Positions 40,301 to 46,880 of a stretch of DNA of 64,000 nucleotides are shown here, piece after piece. Below the pieces are notes generated by a model. The model was not told where the DNA came from, made no database searches, and was given only the letters and a program-made list of their open reading frames with translations. Location: NCBI RefSeq assembly GCF_047495875.1, contig NC_092467.1, positions 15,527,566 through 15,591,565 of the forward strand. The letters are read 5' to 3'. The translations under genes and the position numbers were made by a program. How positions within the stretch are numbered: the stretch's first letter is position 1; every line of letters starts with the position of its first letter. The DNA is from Pithys albifrons albifrons. Taxonomy: Eukaryota > Chordata > Aves > Passeriformes > Thamnophilidae.

Positions 40301-42191
40301 AGAGAAGAAAACACGACTTTTACAGTCATGATGCCATAATGAGAAAAAAAAATGCAAAATTAAACTTGGAAATAAGAAGCTAACACCACTACATTAATCT
40401 AGAACGACTGTTTACAGTTCAGTGCCTAGAAAGGTCTTTTGTGTAGAGCCTCCAATTTACCCTTGGGGGATTTTTGGTTAATAAAGCATATACTGCTGAC
40501 TAGGTAAGAGCTCACAATGACTAGCTAAAATCTTCCAATCTGCATTTACTGATGTTCAAAGTATTTAATTTTGTATCAACAGTTTGCCCCCTTATTTGTT
40601 AAGTGTACATCCTACCTTCACACCCACTGGAACATCAGTGACAATGCTGTAAAAAAAGACAAACAAGAACGTAAGTCAAACAATTTATCCTCAAACCCAA
40701 CTCTTCAATGTATTGCAATGACAAAACAAGGAGGAAACAAATAGAGAACAACTTCCCCGACGAAGAAACTATTCCAGGAGCACAGCAGGACTGAGGGGGG
40801 AGTACAAAAGAAACCTACAAAAACCACTGAGCTACTCCAGCTTAAAGGCTTCTTCAAAAGAGTACAAAGTTTCAAGTAAACATTACTCCAGTACAGCCCT
40901 GTTAGGAAATTTCGTTAGAAAACTCAGGTCTCTGTACTACAAGAGATCATAGGATAGAAATAAATTAATTTAAAAGCAAGTACAGAACCTTTCACACATC
41001 TGTTAACCAGACAGATAGTTCAGCAACATATCCTGCCCTACAGATCTCACAGCAGAAAACAATGGAAACATTTTTCTAAATTAGCTTGGGGGGAAAAAAA
41101 AGGAATTGGCAGCTACATATATATCAAATTAATGAGGTTCATCTATTCAAAACTCTGCAACAGGTGTATCAAGGTCCATCTTTTTCTTTGAGGTTGTGAC
41201 ATCATCACGTAGTGTGTAACACAATCCTCAAGGAAATCTAAGTCTACGCAAAGGAAAAAAAACCAAACATGAATATATGAGAGCATTCCACAATGCACTA
41301 CTCATTAGTGACAAGACTTCTCAGACAGGATTTGTAAAACCTAACATTATAAACACAACTAACCATAAAAAGCCTTTAGAACTCTCACAGTTGAGAGGTT
41401 ATATGCTTTAAGCATTTCAAAGAGATGGCTTCTCTGTTTGAAGTAAACAACTTAATAGGAAATGTGCAAGCTGGAAGCTGTTGTATGGACACTGACCAGG
41501 GCTACAACCAGCAGCCCCATTTTCCAGGTCCAACAAAAAGCAGGCCTTGTGTGTGGTGCCTGCCCATCCTTCGCTGTCCCGTATGGTCGACTCCTTCCAA
41601 CCTTCCCTTCTTTGGCGTTTACAATAACTCCGCAGCATATACAAAGACATCTTTCTACCTGGGAAGGGGGGAAGCCAACTGCCTTATTAGGCAGTTACTG
41701 AAAACAAAAGAGCTCGACATCTGGCTCCTGCTGGTATCGCTCCTCCCCTCCAGCCAGCTCCAAAACAAACCCGAGCCCTGCAGCGTGCCCCTCCTCACCC
41801 CAAGGCCGGGGGGCGACACGGCAAAGGCGAGGGAGGAGGGAGCGAGAGGCTCTGGGGGGACAGTGGGGGTCAATCGCGCTGCCGCTTCACGTCGAGACGC
41901 GGCGTGTCGGGCACTGCACTGAGTATGGGGCGGCCCAAAGCCCCCGGCCATTAAACGGGGGATCCAAACGAAGGGCCCGCGCTACGGAGAAGCTGAGCCC
42001 CGTCCTGTGCGGGGACCTCATGCTTCAGCCGTCCCGCGGCGGGGAGCCCTCCGCTCCCCACGCCCTCGGAGGCGCCCGCCGCCAGCCAGCGCGCCCGCGG
42101 CACCGCGACGGGTCCCACCACCGCCCGGCAGCAGAAGCGCTGTGGCCCGTCGTCCCCAGCGCCCCCAGCCCCCACTCACTCACCCGTCCAT
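1200..42191 (-). CDS. PTBP2: PTBP2 (nPTB), neuronal polypyrimidine tract-binding protein; 14 coding exons
   Basis: This is a nuclear RNA-binding splicing regulator that binds pyrimidine-rich (UCUU/CUCUCU-type) RNA and usually represses exons; it replaces PTBP1 in developing neurons. The assembled protein is 537 residues. It has an N-terminal nuclear-localisation region with basic clusters near residues 13-14 and 45-48, then RRM1 (about 59-143), RRM2 (about 178-260), an Ala/Pro linker with ten alanines (320-329), RRM3 (about 342-418) and RRM4 (about 459-537), ending in the PTB-type SFSKSTI tail. Every intron is GT-AG and all phases join. PTBP2 is favoured over PTBP1 and PTBP3 by [30 protein letters not shown] and [12 protein letters not shown]. 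The length equals the 531-residue form plus GLPVA and one Arg, both from alternative acceptors visible here. The start is the ATG at 42,191 in the CpG island. One Leu-to-Gln difference at residue 236 stands out. Confidence 0.98.
1467..1544 (-). CDS. PTBP2: PTBP2 exon 13 (RRM4)
   Basis: A 78-nt exon encoding residues 469-493 ([23 protein letters not shown]) with split codons on both sides. Acceptor gtag, donor gtaagt. Introns 12 and 13 are short (102 and 134 nt). Confidence 0.97.
1647..1863 (-). CDS. PTBP2: PTBP2 exon 12 (end of RRM3, start of RRM4)
   Basis: A 217-nt exon encoding residues 397-467. It contains [20 protein letters not shown], closing RRM3, then the RRM3-RRM4 linker ([20 protein letters not shown]), the [11 protein letters not shown] segment and RRM4 strand 1 (ATLHLSNI). 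Acceptor ttcag, donor gtaagt. Pro468 is split across the junction. Confidence 0.98.
2241..2333 (-). CDS. PTBP2: PTBP2 exon 11 (RRM3)
   Basis: A 93-nt exon encoding residues 366-395 ([20 protein letters not shown]... QSQL), the middle strands of RRM3, with split codons at both ends (Gly365, Ala396). Acceptor aaaag, donor gtaagat. In the exon-10-skipped frame it contains an early TGA. Confidence 0.98.
2334..2776 (-). other. PTBP2 intron 10
   Basis: 443 nt. Just downstream of the exon 10 donor the sense strand is U/G-rich (about 2,690-2,760). No separate gene or repeat is seen. Confidence 0.9.
2777..2810 (-). CDS. PTBP2: PTBP2 exon 10 (34-nt regulated exon in RRM3)
   Basis: A 34-nt exon encoding [11 protein letters not shown] and one base of Gly365, helix 1 of RRM3. 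Acceptor ctaaag, donor gtatgt. It is the counterpart of PTBP1 exon 11. In mammals PTB protein represses it in non-neuronal cells, and skipping triggers nonsense-mediated decay. The sequence supports that here: skipping joins GAG to GTG TTT ATG GTG ATG TGC AGC GTG TGA in exon 11. The upstream intron is a long pyrimidine-rich, AG-free zone. Confidence 0.97.
2811..3251 (-). promoter_or_regulatory. PTBP2: Pyrimidine-rich AG-exclusion zone controlling PTBP2 exon 10
   Basis: Reading the sense strand, no AG occurs between 3,251 and the acceptor AG at 2,812-2,811: 439 nt. The last 70 nt hold many UCUU, UUCU and CUCUCU motifs, the classic PTB sites. Such zones mark acceptors with distant branch points, as established for PTBP1 exon 11 and related regulated exons. 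It is inferred to let PTB family proteins repress exon 10 and feed back on PTBP2 level. Confidence 0.85.
3200..3206 (-). promoter_or_regulatory. Candidate distant branch point of PTBP2 exon 10
   Basis: The sense strand reads TACTGAC, close to the UACUAAC ideal, with branch A at 3,201. It lies 391 nt before exon 10 and is followed by a T-run. A second candidate, TTCTGAC, has its A at 3,229 (419 nt). The first upstream AG is at 3,252-3,253, so both fit. Confidence 0.6.
3252..4287 (-). other. Rest of PTBP2 intron 9
   Basis: AT-rich intron between exons 9 and 10. It contains the 27-bp tandem duplication at 4,176-4,229; nothing else is recognised. Confidence 0.85.
4176..4229. repeat. 27-bp perfect tandem duplication in intron 9
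   Basis: Two identical 27-bp units (4,176-4,202 and 4,203-4,229), each starting AGACCAAATGCAAAG. It lies about 60 nt inside the intron from the exon 9 donor. A simple recent duplication. Confidence 0.95.
4288..4442 (-). CDS. PTBP2: PTBP2 exon 9 (Ala-rich linker, start of RRM3), alternative acceptors
   Basis: Encodes residues 302-353: the linker [12 protein letters not shown], ten alanines from mixed GCA/GCT codons (320-329), [11 protein letters not shown], and RRM3 strand 1 ([11 protein letters not shown]). The distal acceptor (ttag, exon start 4,442) adds GLPVA; an in-frame acceptor 15 nt further in (gcag, exon start 4,427) gives LLAVPG. Both forms are known for mammalian PTBP2. Donor gtcagtg. 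Its phase with exon 11 makes exon 10 skipping destructive. Confidence 0.97.
4443..10164 (-). other. PTBP2 intron 8
   Basis: 5.7 kb of AT-rich intron. No repeat, RNA gene or extra exon was recognised. Small ORFs here have no family resemblance I can name. Confidence 0.85.
10165..10360 (-). CDS. PTBP2: PTBP2 exon 8 (end of RRM2 and linker)
   Basis: A 196-nt exon encoding residues 237-301 plus one base of codon 302. It opens with [20 protein letters not shown], the end of RRM2, then [20 protein letters not shown], a PTB-family signature, and ends [11 protein letters not shown]. Acceptor ttccag, donor gtatga. Confidence 0.98.
10361..17098 (-). other. PTBP2 intron 7
   Basis: 6.7 kb of AT-rich intron. 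It includes an A/C-only tract at about 10,684-10,736. A sense-strand ORF of 74 codons at 14,413-14,637 has a Leu/Lys-rich amphipathic stretch but is not recognised. No other feature is supported. Confidence 0.85.
17099..17209 (-). CDS. PTBP2: PTBP2 exon 7 (RRM2)
   Basis: A 111-nt exon encoding residues 200-236, starting [20 protein letters not shown] and ending NAQQAKQ. Acceptor ggcag, donor gtaagtat. The last codon is CAA (Gln), where PTB-family members I know have Leu or Met before (A/S)LDGQNIYN; see findings. Confidence 0.97.
17210..17285 (-). other. PTBP2 intron 6 (76 nt)
   Basis: A very short intron between two RRM2 exons, with donor gtaag and acceptor ggcag. It is near the lower size limit for vertebrate introns. 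Confidence 0.95.
17286..17450 (-). CDS. PTBP2: PTBP2 exon 6 (RRM1-RRM2 linker and start of RRM2)
   Basis: A 165-nt exon encoding residues 145-199. The first half is the flexible RRM1-RRM2 linker ([13 protein letters not shown]...); the second half starts RRM2 with [20 protein letters not shown]. Acceptor aaag, donor gtaag. Only a 76-nt intron separates it from exon 7. Confidence 0.98.
17451..20990 (-). other. PTBP2 intron 5
   Basis: 3.5 kb. It holds a short A/C tract at about 17,805-17,835 and possibly a decayed CR1-like tail near 19,243-19,283. Otherwise nothing is recognised. Confidence 0.85.
20991..21134 (-). CDS. PTBP2: PTBP2 exon 5 (rest of RRM1)
   Basis: A 144-nt exon, in phase, encoding residues 97-144. 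It begins [20 protein letters not shown], the RNP1-like strand and second helix of RRM1, and continues with the [14 protein letters not shown] strand and TDNTLNQ. Acceptor attacag, donor gtatat. Confidence 0.98.
21135..21558 (-). other. PTBP2 intron 4
   Basis: 424 nt of AT-rich intron between exons 4 and 5. Nothing else is seen. Confidence 0.95.
21559..21731 (-). CDS. PTBP2: PTBP2 exon 4 (start of RRM1)
   Basis: A 173-nt exon encoding the end of Ala39 and residues 40-96. It has the second basic cluster (KKFKG), then RRM1 with the RNP2-like strand VLHIRKLP (60-67) and the helix/loop [20 protein letters not shown]. Acceptor ttcag, donor gtaat. Confidence 0.97.
22430..22510 (+). mobile_element. 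Possible decayed CR1/L2-type LINE fragment
   Basis: The plus strand encodes a patch around LEYCPEL that resembles the (V)RPHLEYCVQFW motif near the end of CR1/L2-type ORF2. It is short and degraded and may be chance. Confidence 0.3.
23280..23921 (+). mobile_element. Solo endogenous retrovirus LTR with 6-bp target duplications
   Basis: A 642-bp block starting TG and ending CA, flanked on both sides by gtaaca (23,274-23,279 and 23,922-23,927). It has a TATA box (TATAAA, 23,495-23,500), then a GC-richer and T-rich R/U5-like region. No gag, pol or env is next to it, so it looks like a recombined solo LTR. Six-base duplications fit ERVK/alpha-type integrases; family assignment is inference. It lies in intron 3, opposite to PTBP2. 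The perfect duplications suggest a fairly young insertion. Confidence 0.85.
24815..25090 (-). mobile_element. CR1 LINE, 5'-truncated 3' end
   Basis: The plus strand starts AATCATAGAA and continues in the antisense of a typical bird CR1 3' end: AGATCTTTAAGATCGAGTCC, CCTGCACTGCCAAG, then CATCTACATGTCTTTCAAAG and CCTCCAGGGATG. Similarity fades beyond about 25,050. The element itself lies on the minus strand, like PTBP2. CR1 copies usually lack target duplications. Confidence 0.9.
25887..26040. repeat. A/C-only low-complexity tract
   Basis: About 150 bp almost purely A and C on the plus strand, with C-runs of 4-5 between A-runs. The complement carries G-runs such as GGGG and GGGGG, so G-quadruplex formation is possible on the PTBP2 sense strand. 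Confidence 0.85.
28587..28712. repeat. Imperfect tandem repeat of a GACACAAGGAACAC-type unit
   Basis: About four degenerate units of 20-30 bp built on gacacaaggaacacc with C-runs, including a short (CA)n stretch. It makes a spurious low-complexity ORF. Confidence 0.8.
30568..30643 (-). CDS. PTBP2: PTBP2 exon 3
   Basis: A 76-nt exon encoding residues 14-38 ([20 protein letters not shown]...VVT) plus the first base of Ala39. The acceptor is tttttag and the donor gtaagtg. The Ser-rich stretch is typical of the PTB N-terminus ahead of RRM1. Confidence 0.96.
30644..40615 (-). other. PTBP2 intron 2 (10 kb)
   Basis: The largest intron, AT-rich. It contains a short CR1 tail (37,580-37,668) and an unexplained sense-strand ORF of 173 codons (38,034-38,555). 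No RNA gene or other exon was recognised. Confidence 0.85.
37580..37668 (-). mobile_element. Short CR1 LINE tail
   Basis: The plus strand starts ATCATAGAATCACAGAATG and continues TTGGAAGGGACC...GATCAC and AGTCCAACTCCTGGCCCTG, the antisense of a bird CR1 3' end. Only about 90 bp remain. Orientation is minus, same as PTBP2. Confidence 0.85.
40616..40646 (-). CDS. PTBP2: PTBP2 exon 2
   Basis: A 31-nt exon completing Gly3 and encoding residues 4-13 ([10 protein letters not shown]). The acceptor is a T-run ending in acag; the donor is gtagg. It is too short for ORF prediction and was found by its PTB N-terminus. It is the first half of the basic nuclear-localisation region. The length is not a multiple of three, so skipping it would shift the frame. 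Confidence 0.93.
40647..42183 (-). other. PTBP2 intron 1
   Basis: 1.5 kb. The part near exon 1 (from about 41,780) is in the CpG island. ORFs here on either strand are GC-composition artefacts. Confidence 0.85.
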
Positions 42192-42270
42192 CGCCGAGCA
42201 GGGCAGAGCGCGGGCGGCGGGACAGGAGCCGCGCACACGGGGGAGGCTGAGAGAAAATGGCGGCCTGGCC
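42184..42270 (-). CDS. PTBP2: PTBP2 exon 1 (5' UTR and first 8 coding nt)
   Basis: Coding part is 42,184-42,191: ATGGACGG, followed by the strong donor gtgagt. It encodes Met-Asp and two bases of Gly3, completed by the first base of exon 2. The upper boundary near 42,270 is only estimated from a YY1-type promoter element; the 5' UTR is GC-rich. Confidence 0.85.
42254..42264 (+). promoter_or_regulatory. YY1-type element AAAATGGCGGC near the transcription start
   Basis: An exact match to the YY1 consensus with core ATGGCGGC, about 63 bp upstream of the PTBP2 ATG. YY1 sites of this kind usually sit within a few tens of bases downstream of a start site, which suggests transcription begins around 42,265-42,290. 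Confidence 0.65.
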
Positions 42271-42352
42271 TGCACGGAAACCGCCGAGCGTTGCCGAGTG
42301 CCCGGGCTCCGCTCCCGCGTCCCCGCCGCTACCGCGCACGCGCCCAATGCCC

Positions 42353-42362
42353 GCGCATGCGC
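42353..42362. promoter_or_regulatory. NRF1-type palindrome GCGCATGCGC
   Basis: A perfect NRF1 core palindrome about 160 bp upstream of the ATG. A related GCGCACGCGC lies at 42,334-42,343, 10 bp away. Confidence 0.6.
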
Positions 42363-42514
42363 CTTGCGCGCCGGTGAAGCTTTTTTGCCCTCAGCTGCCC
42401 GGCCCGAGCCGGATCGTCAGCAAGGCGGCGGCGGGGTCGGAGCTGTGGGCCCCGCCCCCGCCCCCCGGGTCCGCCCCCGAGCCCCGAGCCCCGCGCCCCG
42501 CCCCCGTCCCCCCA

Positions 42515-42579
42515 GGGTCCGCATCCGGCCCCCTCGGGCCCTGGGCCGGGCCCCGTTACGGGGGCCCGGATGCGGACCC
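42515..42579. repeat. GC-rich inverted repeat in the promoter
   Basis: The arm 42,515-42,533 (GGGTCCGCATCCGGCCCCC) is complementary to 42,560-42,579 apart from one extra base, with a 26-nt spacer. It could form a strong hairpin or cruciform. Confidence 0.85.
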
Positions 42580-42780
42580 CGGGGGGCGGGGGCGGGGCCT
42601 CGCCGTGCGGTGAGTGGTGGCTCTCGCTCCTCCCGCCCTGGCGAGCCGCTAAGGGACACAGGACAGGGCTCAGGCTGCTGGAGGCGGCGGACGGACACCG
42701 GAGGCTCCTGAGCCCAACACTTTTCCCGGTGGCCTCGCCGGGGCCGCGGCCGAGCCGCCGGACCCCCACGTGTTGAGTGG

Positions 42781-45700
42781 GCAGAATTCCAGCGCTTGGT
42801 GCCAGCGCTTCCCAGCACCGGGAGCTCGTCCCATCTCAAGGATGATGCCTTGAAAGATGCCAAAAATAGCTCTGAGCCAAATTAGTGTGGGATATAAAAA
42901 ATGGTCGATTCTTAAATGTCTAGGCTTAGGGCTTTCAGGAATAGATGATGATGCATCTCCCCTGAACACTGATTTCCATGGTTTTTATAATATTGTCCAC
43001 GCAATCCCCAGTTCACACATCTGTCACTCCAGCCCCATCCTGCCCCTGGTCACACCTCAGGATTTGATTCTGGGGGACAGTGGGACCCTTTCTTCATCAT
43101 TTTTGTTTTTCTCAGAACACGCAGAGCCCTTGGAACTTTTCCAGTGTTGTTCAGACCCAAGGTTGTTGACTTACGTCTCGCTTTGCAGGGCTTTTGATAT
43201 TCTTCAGCCTTCTACCTTGAAAAGAGTCTAAATAGCTGGTGGAATCTTAGACATTGATATGGGATATATACAATAGATTAACATTGAACTTAAGTTGCCA
43301 GAAATATTAACACACTAAATCTGTGTTTTACTACAGTTACAAGTACTTCTAAAATCTTTTAAAAAAATCAAAAACACCTGAGGCATCAGGGACAATGTTC
43401 AGAGGGCCCAGGGGCCCCGTCCCCACCCAGGGAGCCCTGTCCCCATCGCTCAGTGCCTGCAGCTGAAGAGTCAGAGGGAAACAACCTGTTGACTATAGAG
43501 CTGATCACTAATACTGTTTAAGAAACTCAGAACAAACATTCAAATTAACTATTGCAGCGAATTAGGTGTTTCCTCACAGAAATCTGTGTCGCCATCGTTC
43601 TCTGTAAAGTACCATGTCAGGGTACGAACTCGTCACTCTATGGGGCCATCAGGAAATACACATTTTCTTCCCCTTATTTTTTGGCCAGTCCCAATGTTTT
43701 ATTATAAATCTCTAAATGTTTGATACAGAGTTTCCGGAAAGAGCTACTCATGAGACAATCCAGACTGCATTCAAACAAAAAGTCAATGATTTTATACCTA
43801 TGAAAGAAAACTTGAAAATGTGATCCAAATGTTCCTATAAGATCCCAAACCCAGAATATTAGAAAGTATTCAAAACGTCTTCTGTGATTTATAAATTTTG
43901 ATCTGGCAGTACTGGTTTCAATAAAAACTTTTCAGGAGGTAGCCCATTACTTGATTGCACTTGAATTTTTTCAGGTTAGTGTAAGTCCCTTGGAGTCTGT
44001 CACTGAAACTATGCAATGAAGCCTGATAATAAAGTATTTTCAAACAAAAAAACTATGCATACCTCAATAACTAGAAAATTTTCAGTATGCTTTAATACCT
44101 CTGTATTCTTCTTCTCTAACTGACCCTGTGAATAGCTCAATAACTGACTTAACAGGAGTACATACAAATTCTCATTCTACTCTGGGACTTTTATTGTTCT
44201 GTCCTGGAAAAGTCGCTGGTTCTCTGCAGCAACCAGTTTACTAGGTGGAAAATAATTATTAATGCTTCTCCTAAATGCCATTATCACTTGGATATCTGCA
44301 ACTATCTTCTCTTTCAGAAACTGTCTTTGGCACCTGTCACTGACCACTACACTAAATGACTTATTATTCTCTTTCTTATAAAATCCCTTTTAAACCATTT
44401 CATTTGCTTAGATTGTTTATAAAGCTCATCATGCCAAATGCTGTTTTTTAGGGGTTTGGTTTCCACATTGTTATGTTGTTTTGTTGGGGGTTTTTGGTTT
44501 TTTGTGGTTTTTTGAAAGTCACTGATTGTTACATTTTTGCATATGTTAAAGTACTGTGATTGAAAGTAACCAAGAACATCAGAGATTTGGAATTGCTTTT
44601 AACAATCTCTATAAATTCAGTGTATTTTTATAGACATACTCCAAATATATGTAATTCCTGTATATTCTGACATGTTTAGTAGACTTTGCACCATTGGAGG
44701 TTGGGTTTATAATTGATTTCTCTCATTTGCAACTGTGTTCAGTCCTGTTTTTTGCCACAATGTACTGGGGATTTTTTGTCTTTTTTCCCTGTTGTAAATC
44801 TGAATACATCTTGCTTGGTTTTGTATCTAATCCTTCTACTTCCTAGTAATTAGGGGAACAGGTGTCTTTCTATCTGACTTCTCTGTCTCACTGCCTGACT
44901 TGCTTACCTTCTTTGTCTTTATAGTAATGCCATCTTCAAACCTGACTTTCTCTTCCATAACATTCCTGTTTTCTTCTTCTTTCATGACACCTACCAGAAT
45001 GTATCTAATCAAGTGAGCTAATATTCATTCAGTTTATCCTCTAAGTTAGATGCTCTTCCATATAAGGGAGACTGAGGAGCTCCTGCTGAGTATTTATAGT
45101 AGAAAAGACACTGGAACTGAGTTTGCCAATCTGAGTTTGAAAAAACGTATGTGACTTTATAGAGCAAATCTCTGGTCCCACACAAACCATCAATAAAAGT
45201 GATAATTAATCAATCAGGATTTTACCTAGAGCATTTAATTTTAGAAGGGGAAAAAAAAAGATACCAACGTTCAGTATGTACTAATAAAATACCATGGCAC
45301 CCTCTTGCTCAGTTGTTTGTGCAGTGTGGTATTCCACTTTCCTTTTCAAGTTAGCTTTGCCTTTTCATATGATTAGATCCTTTTTATTATGCTTTTGGAT
45401 GGCTGATGAAATGTCTGCCATATTTGGGACAAACAGTGAGCTGATCAGTTTTCTCTGGTTTTGCTTTGATTTTCCAATGTTTTAGAAGGTCAGAAAAAAA
45501 ACGTTGCCAAAAAACACCCCCTTGTCCTCAGGACCTGTCAACTTTCTGCTGAAGTCCTGCATCAGATATTTCAGGAGGCAGCTGTAATGTCCAGTAAAAG
45601 ACAATCATTCAGTAACACTTCAATCAACACCACCCCCCCCTTATATCCTTGATCCATTTTATTCTAACCAAAATTTAAGTGAAGATACTATAGGTTGTTC

Positions 45701-46199
45701 AAAAGTTCCATACTTTTAAAAACCTAGTAATCTTACTGCTGCAATAATATTTTGTTTTCCAAAATTATTTCCTTTGATCCTTGATATACTTAGATGTTTC
45801 ACTTTGATGGGTTGTTTCCTTTTTATTTGAAGAACAGCTAATAAGTAAATCTGTGTAGTTTGGTAGCAGTATGAGTAGTTAATGATGTATGCTTAGTGAA
45901 ATATTGTAGGAATTAGAAAACACTCAGATATTTTCTGCTGTACGTTGTTCCAGACTGAATCTCTGATGCTGCTGGGGAAAAAAAACCAGCATCCACCTTC
46001 TCAGCAAATAGCTTGTCCAAGAATGTGCCTGAGTACTTTTTGACATCTGGAGCATTCTAAGGGAACAAGTTATGCAATTTGGGAAATCACTGTGTGAAAA
46101 ATATTTTCTTTTGTTTGTGTCAAGTCCACTGCCTAATAATTTCTTTTGATGTCCACTAGTTCTTTTCTTTTAAAAAGTAAAGGGTAATTTTCCCTGTTC
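42781..46199. other. Intergenic region upstream of PTBP2
   Basis: AT-rich with scattered short ORFs. A 124-codon plus-strand ORF (42,857-43,231) starts just outside the CpG island but has no recognisable family. A G/T tract lies at about 44,469-44,514. No gene is supported. Confidence 0.75.
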
Positions 46200-46880
46200 A
46201 CCTAAATATGTTGCTCATGAATGCATATACCTTCAGCATATTGTCTTCAGTTCTATCTCAAGAGCCCTAGTAAATTTAATGTCTTCCCTATTAGAAGTCA
46301 TTCTATGTTTTCAATAATTTGTTGTGCCTTTTTATACACCTTTCTTAATCTTATTCTAGAAAACCATAATGGTCCTCATTATTCAAGTTACAAATGTAAT
46401 GGCTTTATATAGGTACATAGTAAATGCTTTCTGGTTTTATATTATTTTTCTTTTCTGATAATACCAATCTCATTTCCATGTTGGAATGCTACAAAGCCAT
46501 GAGTTGGTGTTTTCACACCCCCCACAACTCAAGCACTCTTTGCTGTGTGGAAGCCATTCATTTAGATTCCGGGATTTTGCATATATATTTTGGTTTATTT
46601 TCTCCCTTGCATATTACTTCCATTTTTCAGCAAAGAATTCAACTTGCCATTTTATCATTCAGTCACACAGTATCATGAGAGTTTTCCACAATTCTTCACG
46701 GTCAGCTTTTGTTTTTATTACCATGAATAATTCAGCATCATCAGCAAACTTGGTCGCCTCGATAATCACTCTTTTTTCCAGATCATTTAAGAATATGCTG
46801 AACAGCACAGGTCCCTGTGGTACACTACCAGTGACCTCCCTCTACTGTGAAAAAAACAGATCATTTTTCTTGTCCCTCAT
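46200..46880 (-). mobile_element. Old CR1/L3-like LINE reverse-transcriptase fragment
   Basis: The minus strand encodes, in one frame, SVPQGPVLFSIFLNDLE (from 46,826 down) and, 26 codons after the first residue, FADDAELF (46,748 down). These are the reverse-transcriptase (G)VPQGSVLGP and F/YADD catalytic motifs of CR1-clade LINEs. The antisense text around 46,620-46,860 fits an ancient amniote CR1 group. Outer limits are approximate. The copy is decayed and not functional. Confidence 0.7.

Larger units (their letters stand above)
41780..42780 (-). promoter_or_regulatory. PTBP2: CpG island and PTBP2 promoter
   Basis: About 1 kb of CpG-dense DNA in an AT-rich setting, spanning exon 1. It has several GC boxes (for example near 42,450-42,510 and 42,583-42,598), a CCAAT (42,344-42,348) and NRF1-type palindromes. 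No TATA box is placed for PTBP2. Such islands often fire in both directions; no divergent gene is recognised. Confidence 0.85.

Noticed and set aside
42007..42711. 234-codon plus-strand ORF in the CpG island (and several shorter ones on both strands)
   Set aside because: Its Pro/Arg/Ala-rich content and overlap with many other open frames are what GC-rich DNA gives by chance. It overlaps PTBP2 exon 1 in antisense and has no domain.
42857..43231. 124-codon plus-strand ORF just outside the CpG island, possible divergent gene
   Set aside because: No recognisable family, no splice frame or conservation evidence. Bidirectional promoters often give non-coding RNA.
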